DNA of 64,000 nt, taken from assembly GCA_002083655.1 (NCBI GenBank), contig MSXR01000015.1:153131-217130 (forward strand), read 5' to 3'. Shown one piece after another: positions 42,145-50,281 of the stretch (position 1 is its first letter; every line of letters begins with the position of its first letter). A program made the translations under genes and the position numbers. The stretch is from Proteobacteria bacterium ST_bin14. Its GTDB lineage: Bacteria; Pseudomonadota; Alphaproteobacteria; Sphingomonadales; Sphingomonadaceae. The notes under the pieces are model-generated. The model was not told where the DNA came from and did no database searches. It was given only the letters and a program-made list of their open reading frames with translations.

Positions 42145-43026
42145 TTAGTTGCGCGGCTTGGGTGTGAAGGCGCGGGCTGGATCAAAGGCTTCGTCCAGCA
42201 ACCGCGCCAGCCGCAGCGATGCGCGTTCGATTTGCAGGCGCTGGGGTTCCACCGCTTTGGCGAGCGACTCGTTGGTCAGCGTTAGCCGCCCGGCCGGCTT
42301 CGGCCCGCACGGGTCGCCGCCTTGCGCGAGCGCATAGGCGGTGTCGCGGCTGACGGTCCAGGCTTCGCGGCTCCAGTCCTGCACCGTCCCGGCAGCGATG
42401 GCTGCGCGATCGGCATCGCTATAGCGTCGTTCGAGCGATGGCGGCGTGGTAAGCGCGCGTTCGGCAAGCGCCCCGTCCCATATGCTGTGCAGATTAAGCC
42501 GCTCGGATGTGTACAGGCCGTACGCCACGCGCACATCATTGCCACCGCGATCACTGCGGTCCCCCGAATGAAGCGGCATGTGCAGATCGCCGACGAAATG
42601 GATCAGGAACACCAGCGCCGCGATCTTTTCGCGCATCGGGATTGTGCGGTCCTGAATCAGCTTCACCTGCCGGTCGATCTGCGCCGAAACGCAATTGCCG
42701 TTGGCGCAGGCGCTGTTCAGATCGAATGGTTTGCAGATATCGACATTTTGATAGTGCCACGGGCCGGTATAGCTGAACCGGTCCCCCATTGCGCGGATGC
42801 AATCGGGCCAGACGCTGGCGTCCTCGGCGGTTTTGGCCGGGCAGGTGGGCGTATCGAGCATCGCGGTGCGCGCCAGCATCGCCTGCACGGCGGCGCGCGT
42901 GGCGGGCTTGGCGTTGATCAGGGCGATCCGCGCGATCGTGCCATGGGCATAACGGCCATAGGCCTGGGCCGGGCCATGAATGAGCAGCGATAGCGCCGCG
43001 GCGAGCAGGACGATGGTTCGGATCAT
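42145..43026 (-). CDS. Exported S1/P1 nuclease family protein
   Basis: A 293-residue zinc nuclease-like protein with signal peptide MIRTIVLLAAALSLLIHGP (cleavage near AQA). Zinc ligands of the S1/P1 fold are visible: AHGTIARIA, the WHYQNVD segment, LVFLIHFVGDLHMPLHSGD, and GGNDVRV...NLHSIWDG. Family members degrade single-stranded DNA and RNA. The mature protein starts YGRYAH where the family normally starts with Trp (WG..GH); the N-terminal residue helps bind zinc through its backbone, so Tyr may be tolerated. ATG 43026 is preferred over the longer frame. Confidence 0.9.
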   Translation of the reverse strand: MIRTIVLLAAALSLLIHGPAQAYGRYAHGTIARIALINAKPATRAAVQAMLARTAMLDTPTCPAKTAEDASVWPDCIRAMGDRFSYTGPWHYQNVDICKPFDLNSACANGNCVSAQIDRQVKLIQDRTIPMREKIAALVFLIHFVGDLHMPLHSGDRSDRGGNDVRVAYGLYTSERLNLHSIWDGALAERALTTPPSLERRYSDADRAAIAAGTVQDWSREAWTVSRDTAYALAQGGDPCGPKPAGRLTLTNESLAKAVEPQRLQIERASLRLARLLDEAFDPARAFTPKPRN

Positions 43027-43063
43027 GGCTTTGGCCCTAATCAGCGAATGTGACGGCTGAAAG

Positions 43064-43996
43064 TTAAATCTCGTCGCCAAAGATCGCCACGATCCGCTCG
43101 CCGGCCGCCGTGGCGCGGGCGCGGTACATGCCCGGGGTTGAAAAGCGCCAGACGGCCTCGCCCGCAGGCGTTACCACAATCACCCCGCCGGTGCCGCCCA
43201 GGGCGTTGACGTCGGCGATCACAGCGGCAGCGGCAGTCGCCACATCCTCGCCCAGCATCCTGATCCGGGCGGCAATTTCATGCCCGGCAGCGGCGCGGAT
43301 GAAGAATTCGCCAGCCCCTGTTGCCGACACGGCACAGGCACGATCATCGGCATAGGTGCCTGCGCCGATTAACGGCGTATCGCCCACCCGGCCCCAGCGC
43401 TTGCCGGTGACGCCGCCGGTGGAGGTGGCGGCGGCGAGGTGGCCCTGTGCATCACAGGCAACGGCGCCGACGGTGCCGTACTTCATTTCGGCATCAAACC
43501 AGCCGGCCGGTTTGGCACGCAGTTCGGCCAGTTGCGCGCGGCGTTCGGGCAGGATCAGCCAATCCTCACTGGCGGGTTCAACCCCTTGTTCATGGGCAAA
43601 ATCTTCCGCTCCCTTGCCGCTGAGCATTACATGCTGGCTGTCGGTCATCACCGCACGCGCCAGGCTGACGGGATGGCGCACGCTGGACACACCGGCGACC
43701 GAGCCTGCCCGTCGATCGCGCCCGTCCATGATCGCCGCGTCCAGCGACACTTGCCCGTCAAAGCCCAGCACCGCGCCGCGCCCGGCGTTGAAATGCGGGT
43801 CATCCTCCAGCGCGCAGACGGCAGCTTCGACGGCATCAACCGCGTCACCGCCAGCCTGCAGGATTGCAGCACCGGCATCCAATGCTCGGCCAAGCGCAGC
43901 GCGCGCCCCTGCCGATTGTTCGGGGCTCAGCGTATCGGGGCGCAATATCCCCGCGCCGCCGTGTATCATCAGCGTCCAGCGCTCTGCATCGGGCAT
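43064..43996 (-). CDS. iaaA: Isoaspartyl peptidase/L-asparaginase (Ntn hydrolase)
   Basis: A 310-residue plant-type asparaginase that hydrolyses isoaspartyl dipeptides and L-asparagine after self-cleavage. The nucleophile is T175 in EMKYGTVGAVACD; conserved flanks include MIHGGAGILRPD at the start, PHFNAGRGAVLGFDG, ASVAGVSSVRHPV-type loop, and GVTGKRWGRVGDTPLIGAGTYAD. No signal peptide. It lies between the S1/P1 nuclease and the acyltransferase on the same strand with short gaps, but no shared function is obvious. Confidence 0.93.
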   Translation of the reverse strand: MPDAERWTLMIHGGAGILRPDTLSPEQSAGARAALGRALDAGAAILQAGGDAVDAVEAAVCALEDDPHFNAGRGAVLGFDGQVSLDAAIMDGRDRRAGSVAGVSSVRHPVSLARAVMTDSQHVMLSGKGAEDFAHEQGVEPASEDWLILPERRAQLAELRAKPAGWFDAEMKYGTVGAVACDAQGHLAAATSTGGVTGKRWGRVGDTPLIGAGTYADDRACAVSATGAGEFFIRAAAGHEIAARIRMLGEDVATAAAAVIADVNALGGTGGVIVVTPAGEAVWRFSTPGMYRARATAAGERIVAIFGDEI

Positions 43997-44011
43997 GATC
44001 GGGCGGGTCCT

Positions 44012-45181
44012 TCAGGCGGAACGGGGGGAATGGGCAGGGGTGTGCCCCGCTTTGCGGGCGCGCAACCCGATCAGCGGGCGCAACCAGCCAATCTCGCGCC
44101 CGATCCGGTAAAATGCCCAGCACCCCGCCACCGTTGCGGCCAGGATGATGCCGAATTCGATGATCGGCGACAGCCCGAATGCCAGCAATGCGCCTGCGAC
44201 GACGACGATGATCGTCTGGTGGATCATGTAAAAGGGGAACACCGCTTCATTCAGCATCGGGCGCACGGCGTGATCATGGTTCAACCAGCGATCAGCAATG
44301 CCGATCAGCGCGACGATTGCGCCCCAGCACTGGACCGCGCGGGCGACGCCGAACCAATACCAGATAGCGCGGGTTGGGACCGGGCTGCCCATATGCCGGA
44401 TTTCCACGTCAGCGATGAATGCATAGCTTGCCACCGCCAGGATGCCGCCAACCCACCACCAGCGCCTGATTGCGCGCCATACCCGATCGCCGCCACGCAA
44501 CAAAAACCCGAACAACAGCATCGGGAAATAGACACGGTGGACCTGCCAATCGTCAAAAAAGCCGTGCGTTTCCGGGCTGCCGGGAAAGGCATAGCTCCAG
44601 TTCGCGATCAGCAGTGCCATTGGGATGATCAGGATCAGCGGCCCGGCCAATGCCCGGTCTGCCATGTCGGCAATCCATGCCCGTACCGCGCTCGGCGTGA
44701 TGGCAATGCCCGCCGCCAGCACCATGGTGTAGAACCACAGATATCCAACAAACCACAGATGCTGCCAGCTTGGTAGCGAGATGCCGCTTAGCTTCTCGAA
44801 GCGGAAATAATCACTGAACCAGAAATGCAGGAAGCTTGCGGTATAGCCGTGCTGGGTGCTTAACTCGATCCAGGGTTGCGATGGCACGATCACAATCACG
44901 CCAAACAGCAGCGGTATGATCAACCTTTTGGTGCGCCCCAAGGCAAAATCGGCTGGTCTGCGATCACCCGCAAAAATCGCGCGGCTGGCATAGCCTGACA
45001 CAACGAACAGCAACGGCAGCCGCCACGCGTTGATCGCCTGTAACGGCACCGCCACCCATTCCATCGGATGGGCGGTTTTTGCGTGATAGCCCCAATGCAC
45101 GAACACCAGGCCGATATGGTAAAAGATCAACAGGCCAAATGCGCCGATCCGCAGCCAATCCATCCCGTAATGTCGGCCCAA
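44012..45181 (-). CDS. Acyltransferase family 3 membrane protein (OpgC-like)
   Basis: A 389-residue protein with about ten membrane helices and the acyltransferase-3 pattern: MDWLRIGAFGLLIFYHIGLV with the catalytic-type histidine in FYHIG, then AWRLPLLFVVSGYASR, LWFVGYLWFY, and a C-terminal FPFYMIHQTIIV. Such enzymes acylate sugars, glucans or peptidoglycan at the membrane. AGGAGAG lies 5 bases before TTG 45181, which therefore is the likely start; the ATG at 45163 lacks a ribosome site. Confidence 0.85.
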   Translation of the reverse strand: MGRHYGMDWLRIGAFGLLIFYHIGLVFVHWGYHAKTAHPMEWVAVPLQAINAWRLPLLFVVSGYASRAIFAGDRRPADFALGRTKRLIIPLLFGVIVIVPSQPWIELSTQHGYTASFLHFWFSDYFRFEKLSGISLPSWQHLWFVGYLWFYTMVLAAGIAITPSAVRAWIADMADRALAGPLILIIPMALLIANWSYAFPGSPETHGFFDDWQVHRVYFPMLLFGFLLRGGDRVWRAIRRWWWVGGILAVASYAFIADVEIRHMGSPVPTRAIWYWFGVARAVQCWGAIVALIGIADRWLNHDHAVRPMLNEAVFPFYMIHQTIIVVVAGALLAFGLSPIIEFGIILAATVAGCWAFYRIGREIGWLRPLIGLRARKAGHTPAHSPRSA

Positions 45182-45312
45182 TAGACTCTCCTGCCGGTTG
45201 TGCCGTTTTGTCGGGCCCGGATCGTTATTGGATGACGCTATCGTATCGACGCGCGGCGAAGGCAACGCTATATCGACGCACTAACGTCTCCAATCCGCCG
45301 AGGAACCCTGTC

Positions 45313-46437
45313 ATGTCGCTTCGCCCCTGGCGCGATATTACCCGTCGTAAATGCCGCCAGATCATGGTTGGCAACGTGCCCGTCGGCGGCGATGCGCCCG
45401 TTACCGTGCAGACGATGACGAACACGCCAACCGAAGACGCCAAGGCAACGATCGACCAGATCCGCCGTTGCGAAGAGGCGGGCGTCGACATCATCCGCGT
45501 ATCCTGCCCCGATGTCGAAAGCACCGGCGCGCTGAAGCAGATTGTGCGCGCCAGCCGTGTGCCGATCGTCGCTGACATCCATTTCCATTATAAGCGCGCC
45601 CTAGAAGCCGCCGATGCGGGCGCTGCCTGCCTGCGGATTAACCCCGGCAATATCGGTTCGGCCGCGCGCGTGAAGGAAGTCGTAAACGCCGCCAAGGCGA
45701 ATGGCTGCGCGATCCGGATTGGCGTGAACGGCGGCAGCCTGGAAAAGGACTTGCTGGAAAAATATGGCGAGCCCTGCCCCGATGCGCTGGTTGAAAGCGC
45801 GCTGGACCATATCAAGCTGTTGCAGGACAATGATTTTCACGAATTCAAGGTCGCGGTGAAGGCGTCTGATTTCTTCCTGGCGGTGGCGGCCTATCAGCAG
45901 CTGGCCGAAGTGGTTGATTGCCCGCTGCATCTGGGCATTACTGAGGCTGGCGGCTTTGTGGGCGGCACCGTGAAAAGCGCGATCGGGATGGGCAGTTTGC
46001 TGTGGTACGGCATTGGCGACACGATCCGCGTCTCGCTGTCGGCGGAGCCAGAGGATGAAGTGCGCGTCGGCTTTGAAATTCTGAAGGCGCTGGGCATCCG
46101 CAACCGCGGCGTGCGTGTCGTCAGCTGCCCATCATGCGCGCGGCAGGGTTTTGACGTGATCCGCACGGTGCAGGCGCTGGAGGAACGGCTTCAGCATATC
46201 CGCACGCCGATGAGCCTCTCGGTGCTCGGCTGCGTGGTCAACGGCCCCGGCGAAGCGCGCGAAACCGATATCGGGCTGACCGGCGGCGGCAATGGCAAGC
46301 ACATGGTCTATCTGTCAGGCGTGACCGATCATACCGTGCAAAGCGAAGACATGATCGAACACATCGTCAAGCTGGTTGAAGCCAAAGCGGCTGAAATCGA
46401 CGCAGCGGATGAGGCAAAGCTGGTCGCGGCGGAATAG
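45313..46437 (+). CDS. ispG: 4-hydroxy-3-methylbut-2-enyl-diphosphate synthase IspG
   Basis: IspG converts MEcPP to HMBPP in the MEP isoprenoid pathway using a 4Fe-4S cluster. The 374-residue protein has an N-terminal TIM barrel (VQTMTNTPTEDAKATIDQI, VDIIRVSCPD, ADIHFHYKRAL) and a C-terminal cluster domain with cysteines in VVSCPSCARQGFDV and LGCVVNGPGEARETDIG. ATG 45313 has GAGGAA upstream. It is divergent from the acyltransferase and followed after 4 bases by the SMR gene. Confidence 0.97.
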   Translation: MSLRPWRDITRRKCRQIMVGNVPVGGDAPVTVQTMTNTPTEDAKATIDQIRRCEEAGVDIIRVSCPDVESTGALKQIVRASRVPIVADIHFHYKRALEAADAGAACLRINPGNIGSAARVKEVVNAAKANGCAIRIGVNGGSLEKDLLEKYGEPCPDALVESALDHIKLLQDNDFHEFKVAVKASDFFLAVAAYQQLAEVVDCPLHLGITEAGGFVGGTVKSAIGMGSLLWYGIGDTIRVSLSAEPEDEVRVGFEILKALGIRNRGVRVVSCPSCARQGFDVIRTVQALEERLQHIRTPMSLSVLGCVVNGPGEARETDIGLTGGGNGKHMVYLSGVTDHTVQSEDMIEHIVKLVEAKAAEIDAADEAKLVAAE

Positions 46438-46441
46438 CCGC

Positions 46442-46756
46442 TTGGCATGGGTGCTGCTGATCGTCGCGGGGCTGTTTGAAGTCGGCTTCACGACCTGCCT
46501 GCGCTACGCTGACGGCTTCAAGAATCTGGCCTGGAGCGGCGGTTTTCTGATCTGCGCCTATCTTAGCTTTACCCTGCTCGAACGCGCGGCACGGACGATT
46601 CCGCTGGGCACATCCTATGCCGTGTGGGTCGGGATTGGCGCGGTGGGTACCGTGCTGGTCGGTGTGCTGACCGGCGAGGAAACGATCAGCGTGGTGCGCA
46701 TTCTGCTGCTGCTGGGGTTGGTGGCGTGCATCGTCGGGTTGAAACTGGCGCATTGA
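46442..46756 (+). CDS. Small multidrug resistance (SMR) family transporter
   Basis: A 104-residue protein with four membrane helices. The essential membrane glutamate is in LLIVAGLFEVGFTTCLRYA, and the loop GTSYAVWVGIGAVGTVLVGV is the SMR signature. The SugE/Gdx-like sequence suggests export of guanidinium or quaternary ammonium compounds; subtype is not certain. TTG 46442, 4 bases after the ispG stop, removes a basic N-terminal run that would be unusual for this family. Confidence 0.88.
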   Translation: MAWVLLIVAGLFEVGFTTCLRYADGFKNLAWSGGFLICAYLSFTLLERAARTIPLGTSYAVWVGIGAVGTVLVGVLTGEETISVVRILLLLGLVACIVGLKLAH

Positions 46757-46784
46757 TGGCCCTTGGGTAGCAAGACAGGCTTTG

Positions 46785-46806
46785 TACCCTCGTGATACGG
46801 TGGGTA
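46785..46806. promoter_or_regulatory. TACCC / GGGTA inverted repeat before the VapBC pair
   Basis: TACCC (46785-46789) and GGGTA (46802-46806) flank a 12-base centre, and two more GGGTA copies lie at 46765-46769 and 46821-46825. The spacing and position just upstream of vapB fit an AbrB-type operator, but the units are short. Confidence 0.4.
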
Positions 46807-46839
46807 TTGTGATATGCGCCGGGTATGGAGGCGCGCGAT

Positions 46840-47085
46840 ATGACCTTTAATGCAAAAGTCATCACCGGTGGCAAGATCGTCATTCCCGCAGAACTGCGCC
46901 GCGAATTGGGCATCAAGGACGGCGATTCGCTGGTCTTTGTGCGGGGCGACGATGGCAGCGTTTCCATAAAGACGCACCGTCAGGTGATAGCGGACGGACA
47001 AAAGCAGTTTCGGGCAATGGTTGGCAATGATTACAGCGTCGATCAGTTCTTGCGGGAAAAACGCGCCGATTGGGGGGAGGGATGA
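46840..47085 (+). CDS. vapB: AbrB/MazE-type antitoxin VapB
   Basis: An 81-residue protein with an N-terminal SpoVT/AbrB swapped-hairpin domain (MTFNAKVITGGKIVIPAELR then RELGIKDGDSLVFVRGD) and a C-terminal toxin-binding tail (GNDYSVDQFLREKRADWGEG). It should bind its own promoter and neutralise the PIN toxin. ATG 46840 is preferred because GGAGG lies 8 bases upstream; ATG 46825 overlaps that site. Its TGA overlaps the toxin ATG (ATGA). Confidence 0.9.
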   Translation: MTFNAKVITGGKIVIPAELRRELGIKDGDSLVFVRGDDGSVSIKTHRQVIADGQKQFRAMVGNDYSVDQFLREKRADWGEG

Positions 47086-47462
47086 CCGTTGTTCTCGATG
47101 CTTCGGCCTTGCTGGCGGTGTTGCTTGACGAACAAGGGTCACAAAATGTCATTCCGGTCATGCGCGGCAGTTTGATGTCGGCGGTGAATGCCTCTGAGTG
47201 TTTTTCGCGTGCGATCGACAAGGGGTATTCCGCGAGCATTCCAACGCAGTTGCTGCGGCAGTTTGACATTACGATTATGCCGTTCGGGCTGAAGCAGGCG
47301 GCGATGACCGCCGAATTGCGCCCGCACACAAGCTCGGTTGGCGCGTCGCTGGGGGACCGGGCTTTCCTGGCGCTGGCAATCGAGCATCAGGCCAGCGCCC
47401 TTACCGGCGACCGGCGGCTTGCGGCACTTGATATCGGTGTGGATATCCAGTTGATCCGATGA
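47082..47462 (+). CDS. vapC: PIN-domain ribonuclease toxin VapC
   Basis: A 126-residue PIN-domain toxin. The metal-binding acidic residues are D in VVLDASALLAVLLDE, E in MSAVNASECFSRAI, and the pair in SLGDRAFLALAIE and LTGDRRLAALD. VapC toxins cleave tRNA or rRNA. The start ATG 47082 follows GGGGGGAGG and overlaps vapB by 4 bases; its stop overlaps the next gene by 4 bases, linking it to a transporter and acetyltransferases. Confidence 0.92.
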   Translation: MTVVLDASALLAVLLDEQGSQNVIPVMRGSLMSAVNASECFSRAIDKGYSASIPTQLLRQFDITIMPFGLKQAAMTAELRPHTSSVGASLGDRAFLALAIEHQASALTGDRRLAALDIGVDIQLIR

Positions 47463-48349
47463 TCAGCAAGAACGCCCTTGCCTTCGCCGTCGCATCGGGC
47501 GGCATCTTCACCTATTCGCTGATGGACGCGATTATGAAGGGGCTCAGCATTGAAAGCGGCGCGTATAGCGCGGTGTTGTGGCGGTCTATCGTCGGCGCGG
47601 TGATGCTGGGCGTGGTGTTCATTGCGCGGCGGCGGCCCTTGCCCGGCCCCGCTGCATTGCGGTTGCACCTGATGCGCGGCGCGACGGCTGGGTTTTCGGT
47701 GCTGCTGTTCTTTTGGGGGCTGGTGCGGGTGCCGATGGCGCAGGGGGTAGCGCTGACGTTTCTGGCACCGTTGATCGCGCTGTATTTCGCAGCTGCCTTT
47801 CTGGGTGAATCAATCCGGCGGGCGGCGATATGGGGATCGGTTGTCGCCAGCCTGGGCGTGTTGGTGATCGCGGCTGGCGAGGTGCAGGCACAGGCATCGA
47901 CCGATTATGTGCTCGGTTCGGCTGCGATTTTCGCTGCGTCCATCTTCTATGCGTATAGCCTGATCCTGTTGCGCCAACAGGCGCAATTGGCCGATCCGCT
48001 GGAAGTGGCGCTGTTCACCAGCATCGTGCTTAGCGGCTTGTTGCTGGTCGGCGCGCCGTGGTTGGCCGGGATGCCTTTGGTGGCGCAATTGCCCGCGATT
48101 GGCTGCGCTGCCGTGCTGGGATCGGTATCGGCAATGGCGCTTGCCTGGGCCTATGGCCGGGCAGAGGCGCAGGTGCTGGCACCGGTGGAATATACCGCCT
48201 TTGTCTGGGCGGCGATCCTTGGCTATCTGGTGTTCGGTGAACATGTGTCGGCCTATACGCTGGTCGGGACGATGCTGATTATCGGTGGCTGCGTGCTGGC
48301 CATTCGCGGCAAGGCAGCCCCCGCCCCGCAAACAGAGGCCGCCGCATGA
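47459..48349 (+). CDS. EamA/DMT family transporter
   Basis: A 296-residue membrane protein with ten predicted helices in two EamA repeats (FAVASGGIFTYSLMDAIMKG... and AAIFAASIFYAYSLILLRQQ...LGTMLIIGGCVLAIRG). Members of the drug/metabolite superfamily export amino acids or other metabolites. It begins in the vapC stop (ATGA) and its stop overlaps the next GNAT gene (ATGA). Confidence 0.9.
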   Translation: MISKNALAFAVASGGIFTYSLMDAIMKGLSIESGAYSAVLWRSIVGAVMLGVVFIARRRPLPGPAALRLHLMRGATAGFSVLLFFWGLVRVPMAQGVALTFLAPLIALYFAAAFLGESIRRAAIWGSVVASLGVLVIAAGEVQAQASTDYVLGSAAIFAASIFYAYSLILLRQQAQLADPLEVALFTSIVLSGLLLVGAPWLAGMPLVAQLPAIGCAAVLGSVSAMALAWAYGRAEAQVLAPVEYTAFVWAAILGYLVFGEHVSAYTLVGTMLIIGGCVLAIRGKAAPAPQTEAAA

Positions 48350-48840
48350 CCCCGTTGATCCGCTTTGCCACCCCTGCCGATGTGCCGACAATCCTGCATC
48401 TCGTGCGCGCACTGGCGGTGTATGAGCGTGCGCTGGAAAAGGTGGTTGCAACCGAAGCGCTGCTGTACGAGGCGATGTTTGCCACCACCCCGGCGGCCGA
48501 GGCGCTGATTGCCGAAATTGATGGCAAGCCCGTTGGCCTGGCGCTGTTCTTCCATAATTTTTCGACCTGGACCGGATGGCGCGGGCTGTATCTGGAGGAT
48601 TTGTTCGTGGTGCCACAGGCGCGTGGGCTCGGACTGGGCAAGGCGCTGCTCCAGCGGCTGGCAGCGGTGGCGGTTGAGCGCGGCTGCGCGCGGTTTGAAT
48701 GGCAGGTGCTCACCTGGAACACGCCCGCCATCGATTTCTACCGTGCGATGGGGGCGGAGATGATGGAGGAATGGCGCACCTGCCGCGTGTCGGGGGATGC
48801 GCTGATCCGGCTGGCGGGGCAGAGGGAGGGGCAGGGTTAA
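48346..48840 (+). CDS. GNAT N-acetyltransferase, diamine-type
   Basis: A 164-residue GNAT protein with acetyl-CoA-binding motif A LYLEDLFVVPQARGLGLGKA and following LLQRLAAVAVERGCARFEW, and the AIDFYRAMGAEMMEEWRTCR end typical of diamine/spermidine acetyltransferase-like proteins. Substrate is likely a small amine, but this is inferred. It overlaps eamA by 4 bases and the next GNAT gene by 1 base. Confidence 0.88.
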   Translation: MTPLIRFATPADVPTILHLVRALAVYERALEKVVATEALLYEAMFATTPAAEALIAEIDGKPVGLALFFHNFSTWTGWRGLYLEDLFVVPQARGLGLGKALLQRLAAVAVERGCARFEWQVLTWNTPAIDFYRAMGAEMMEEWRTCRVSGDALIRLAGQREGQG

Positions 48841-49328
48841 TGGCCGAAGTTTCAATTCGCCCCGCTGCACCCGGCGACGTCCCGGCCATCCACCGGTTGC
48901 TCACCAATTTCGGCGCACATTGGGAACGGCCCGAATGGGTAACGGCAACGCCCATCGCGCTGGATGCGGCGCTTTTTGGGGCTGACCATAAGGGTTTTGC
49001 ACATGTCGCTGAGCGCGACGGAAATGTCGTTGGCACGGCTTTATGGTACCTGACATATAATTTCTGGATGGCGACCCCGATCCTGTTCCTGGAGGATTTA
49101 TATGTTGATGAGGCTGCTCGGGGCAGTGGCGCTGGCGAAGGGCTGATGCGGGCGCTGGCGGATGAGGCGGTGGTGCGCGATTGTGCGTGGATGGACTGGA
49201 TCGTCCGGGTCGACAACGTCGCCGGACAGCGATTTTACGCGCGGCACGGCGGTGCCCTGGAAGCTGATTTCGGTTTGTGGCGGATGGAGCGGGATGCGCT
49301 GATCCGGTTGGCGGGGCGGGGTAGCTGA
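48840..49328 (+). CDS. GNAT N-acetyltransferase, paralogue of the preceding gene
   Basis: A 162-residue GNAT enzyme related to its upstream neighbour: LFLEDLYVDEAARGSGAGEGL and QRFYARHGGALEADFGLWRM match LYLEDLFVVPQARGLGLGKA and DFYRAMGAEMMEEW in position. This suggests local duplication. The ATG overlaps the upstream stop (TAATG) and its own stop overlaps the TfoX-like gene (TGATG). Confidence 0.86.
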   Translation: MAEVSIRPAAPGDVPAIHRLLTNFGAHWERPEWVTATPIALDAALFGADHKGFAHVAERDGNVVGTALWYLTYNFWMATPILFLEDLYVDEAARGSGAGEGLMRALADEAVVRDCAWMDWIVRVDNVAGQRFYARHGGALEADFGLWRMERDALIRLAGRGS

Positions 49329-49684
49329 TGACCGTTGATACCGGCCTGATTGCCTGGGTGGAGGAGGCACTGGCCCCGATGGGCACGGTCACCCGGCGCG
49401 CGATGATGGGCGGGGCGACGCTGTATCTGGACGGCGTCATCTTTGCGATCGTTGACGATGATCAGCTCTGGTTCAAGGCCGATGCCACCAGCGATGCCGA
49501 TTGGGACGCCGCTGGATGCCCGCGATTCACCTTTCAGATGGGCGAGGGGCGAACCGGTACGATGAACTACCGCCGCGCGCCCGACGCGGTGTATGATGAT
49601 GCCGATGACATGCGCAACTGGGCGCGCATGGGGGTTGCGGCCGGCGCGCGGGCACCGGCCCGCAAACCGCGCAAAAAGGGGTAG
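49328..49684 (+). CDS. TfoX/Sxy N-terminal domain protein
   Basis: A 118-residue protein with the TfoX N-terminal domain pattern: IAWVEEALAPMGTVTRRAMM, GGATLYLDGVIFAIVDDDQL, WFKADATSDADW, TMNYRRAPDAVYDDADDMRN. Full-length Sxy/TfoX regulates competence genes together with CRP, but stand-alone N-domain proteins are widespread and uncharacterised. A basic tail (APARKPRKKG) may contact nucleic acid. It is the last gene of the coupled vapB-vapC-eamA-GNAT-GNAT chain. Confidence 0.85.
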   Translation: MTVDTGLIAWVEEALAPMGTVTRRAMMGGATLYLDGVIFAIVDDDQLWFKADATSDADWDAAGCPRFTFQMGEGRTGTMNYRRAPDAVYDDADDMRNWARMGVAAGARAPARKPRKKG

Positions 49685-49723
49685 AACGAGGCTCGCACCA
49701 AGCCTCGCTCCACATGCAGCTTT

Positions 49724-50266
49724 TTACGCTTCAGCAGGCGTTGCCTTGGCCCGCTCTACCGCTTCGATCACGATCCGGCGCGCTTCCTCTGCGTCGCCCC
49801 ATTTGCCGATGCGCACCCATTTTTTGGGTTCCAGGTCTTTGTAATGGGTAAAGAAATGTTCGATCTGCTGCATTACAATCTGGGGAAGATCATGATGTTC
49901 ATCGACATCGGAATAATAAGGGAAGGTGGCGTCGACGGGCACGGTGAGCAGCTTTTCGTCGCCGCCGGCTTCGTCTTCCAGGAACAGCACGGCGATGGGT
50001 CGCACGCGCACGACGCAGCCCGGGACGAATGGCGAGCGCGCGACGACGAGCGCGTCGAGCGGATCGCCGTCCGGCGACAGCGTGTGGGGGATGAAGCCGT
50101 AATTGGCCGGATAGCGCATTGGTGTGTGCAGGATGCGATCAACAAACAGCGCGCCTGATTTCTTGTCGAACTCATATTTTACCGGCTCGCCGCCCACCGG
50201 CACTTCGATGATGACGTTCAGGCTGTTGGGAACGTCTGCACCCGTTGGGATCATATCGATACGCAT
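49724..50266 (-). CDS. ppa: Inorganic pyrophosphatase
   Basis: A 180-residue type I soluble pyrophosphatase that removes PPi from biosynthetic reactions. The metal-binding signature is DGDPLDALVV, preceded by MRYPANYGFIPHTL and followed by LLTVPVDATFPYYSDVDEHHDLP. Length is standard. It is transcribed from the same strand as the M61 peptidase, 15 bases after it, but is probably also expressed alone. Confidence 0.97.
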   Translation of the reverse strand: MRIDMIPTGADVPNSLNVIIEVPVGGEPVKYEFDKKSGALFVDRILHTPMRYPANYGFIPHTLSPDGDPLDALVVARSPFVPGCVVRVRPIAVLFLEDEAGGDEKLLTVPVDATFPYYSDVDEHHDLPQIVMQQIEHFFTHYKDLEPKKWVRIGKWGDAEEARRIVIEAVERAKATPAEA

Positions 50267-50281
50267 AGAATTCTAATCTTC

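Noticed and set aside
43439..44776. 445-codon plus-strand frame opposite the isoaspartyl peptidase and acyltransferase genes.
   Set aside because: Arg/His/Gln-rich with no domain signals; both minus-strand genes carry family motifs.
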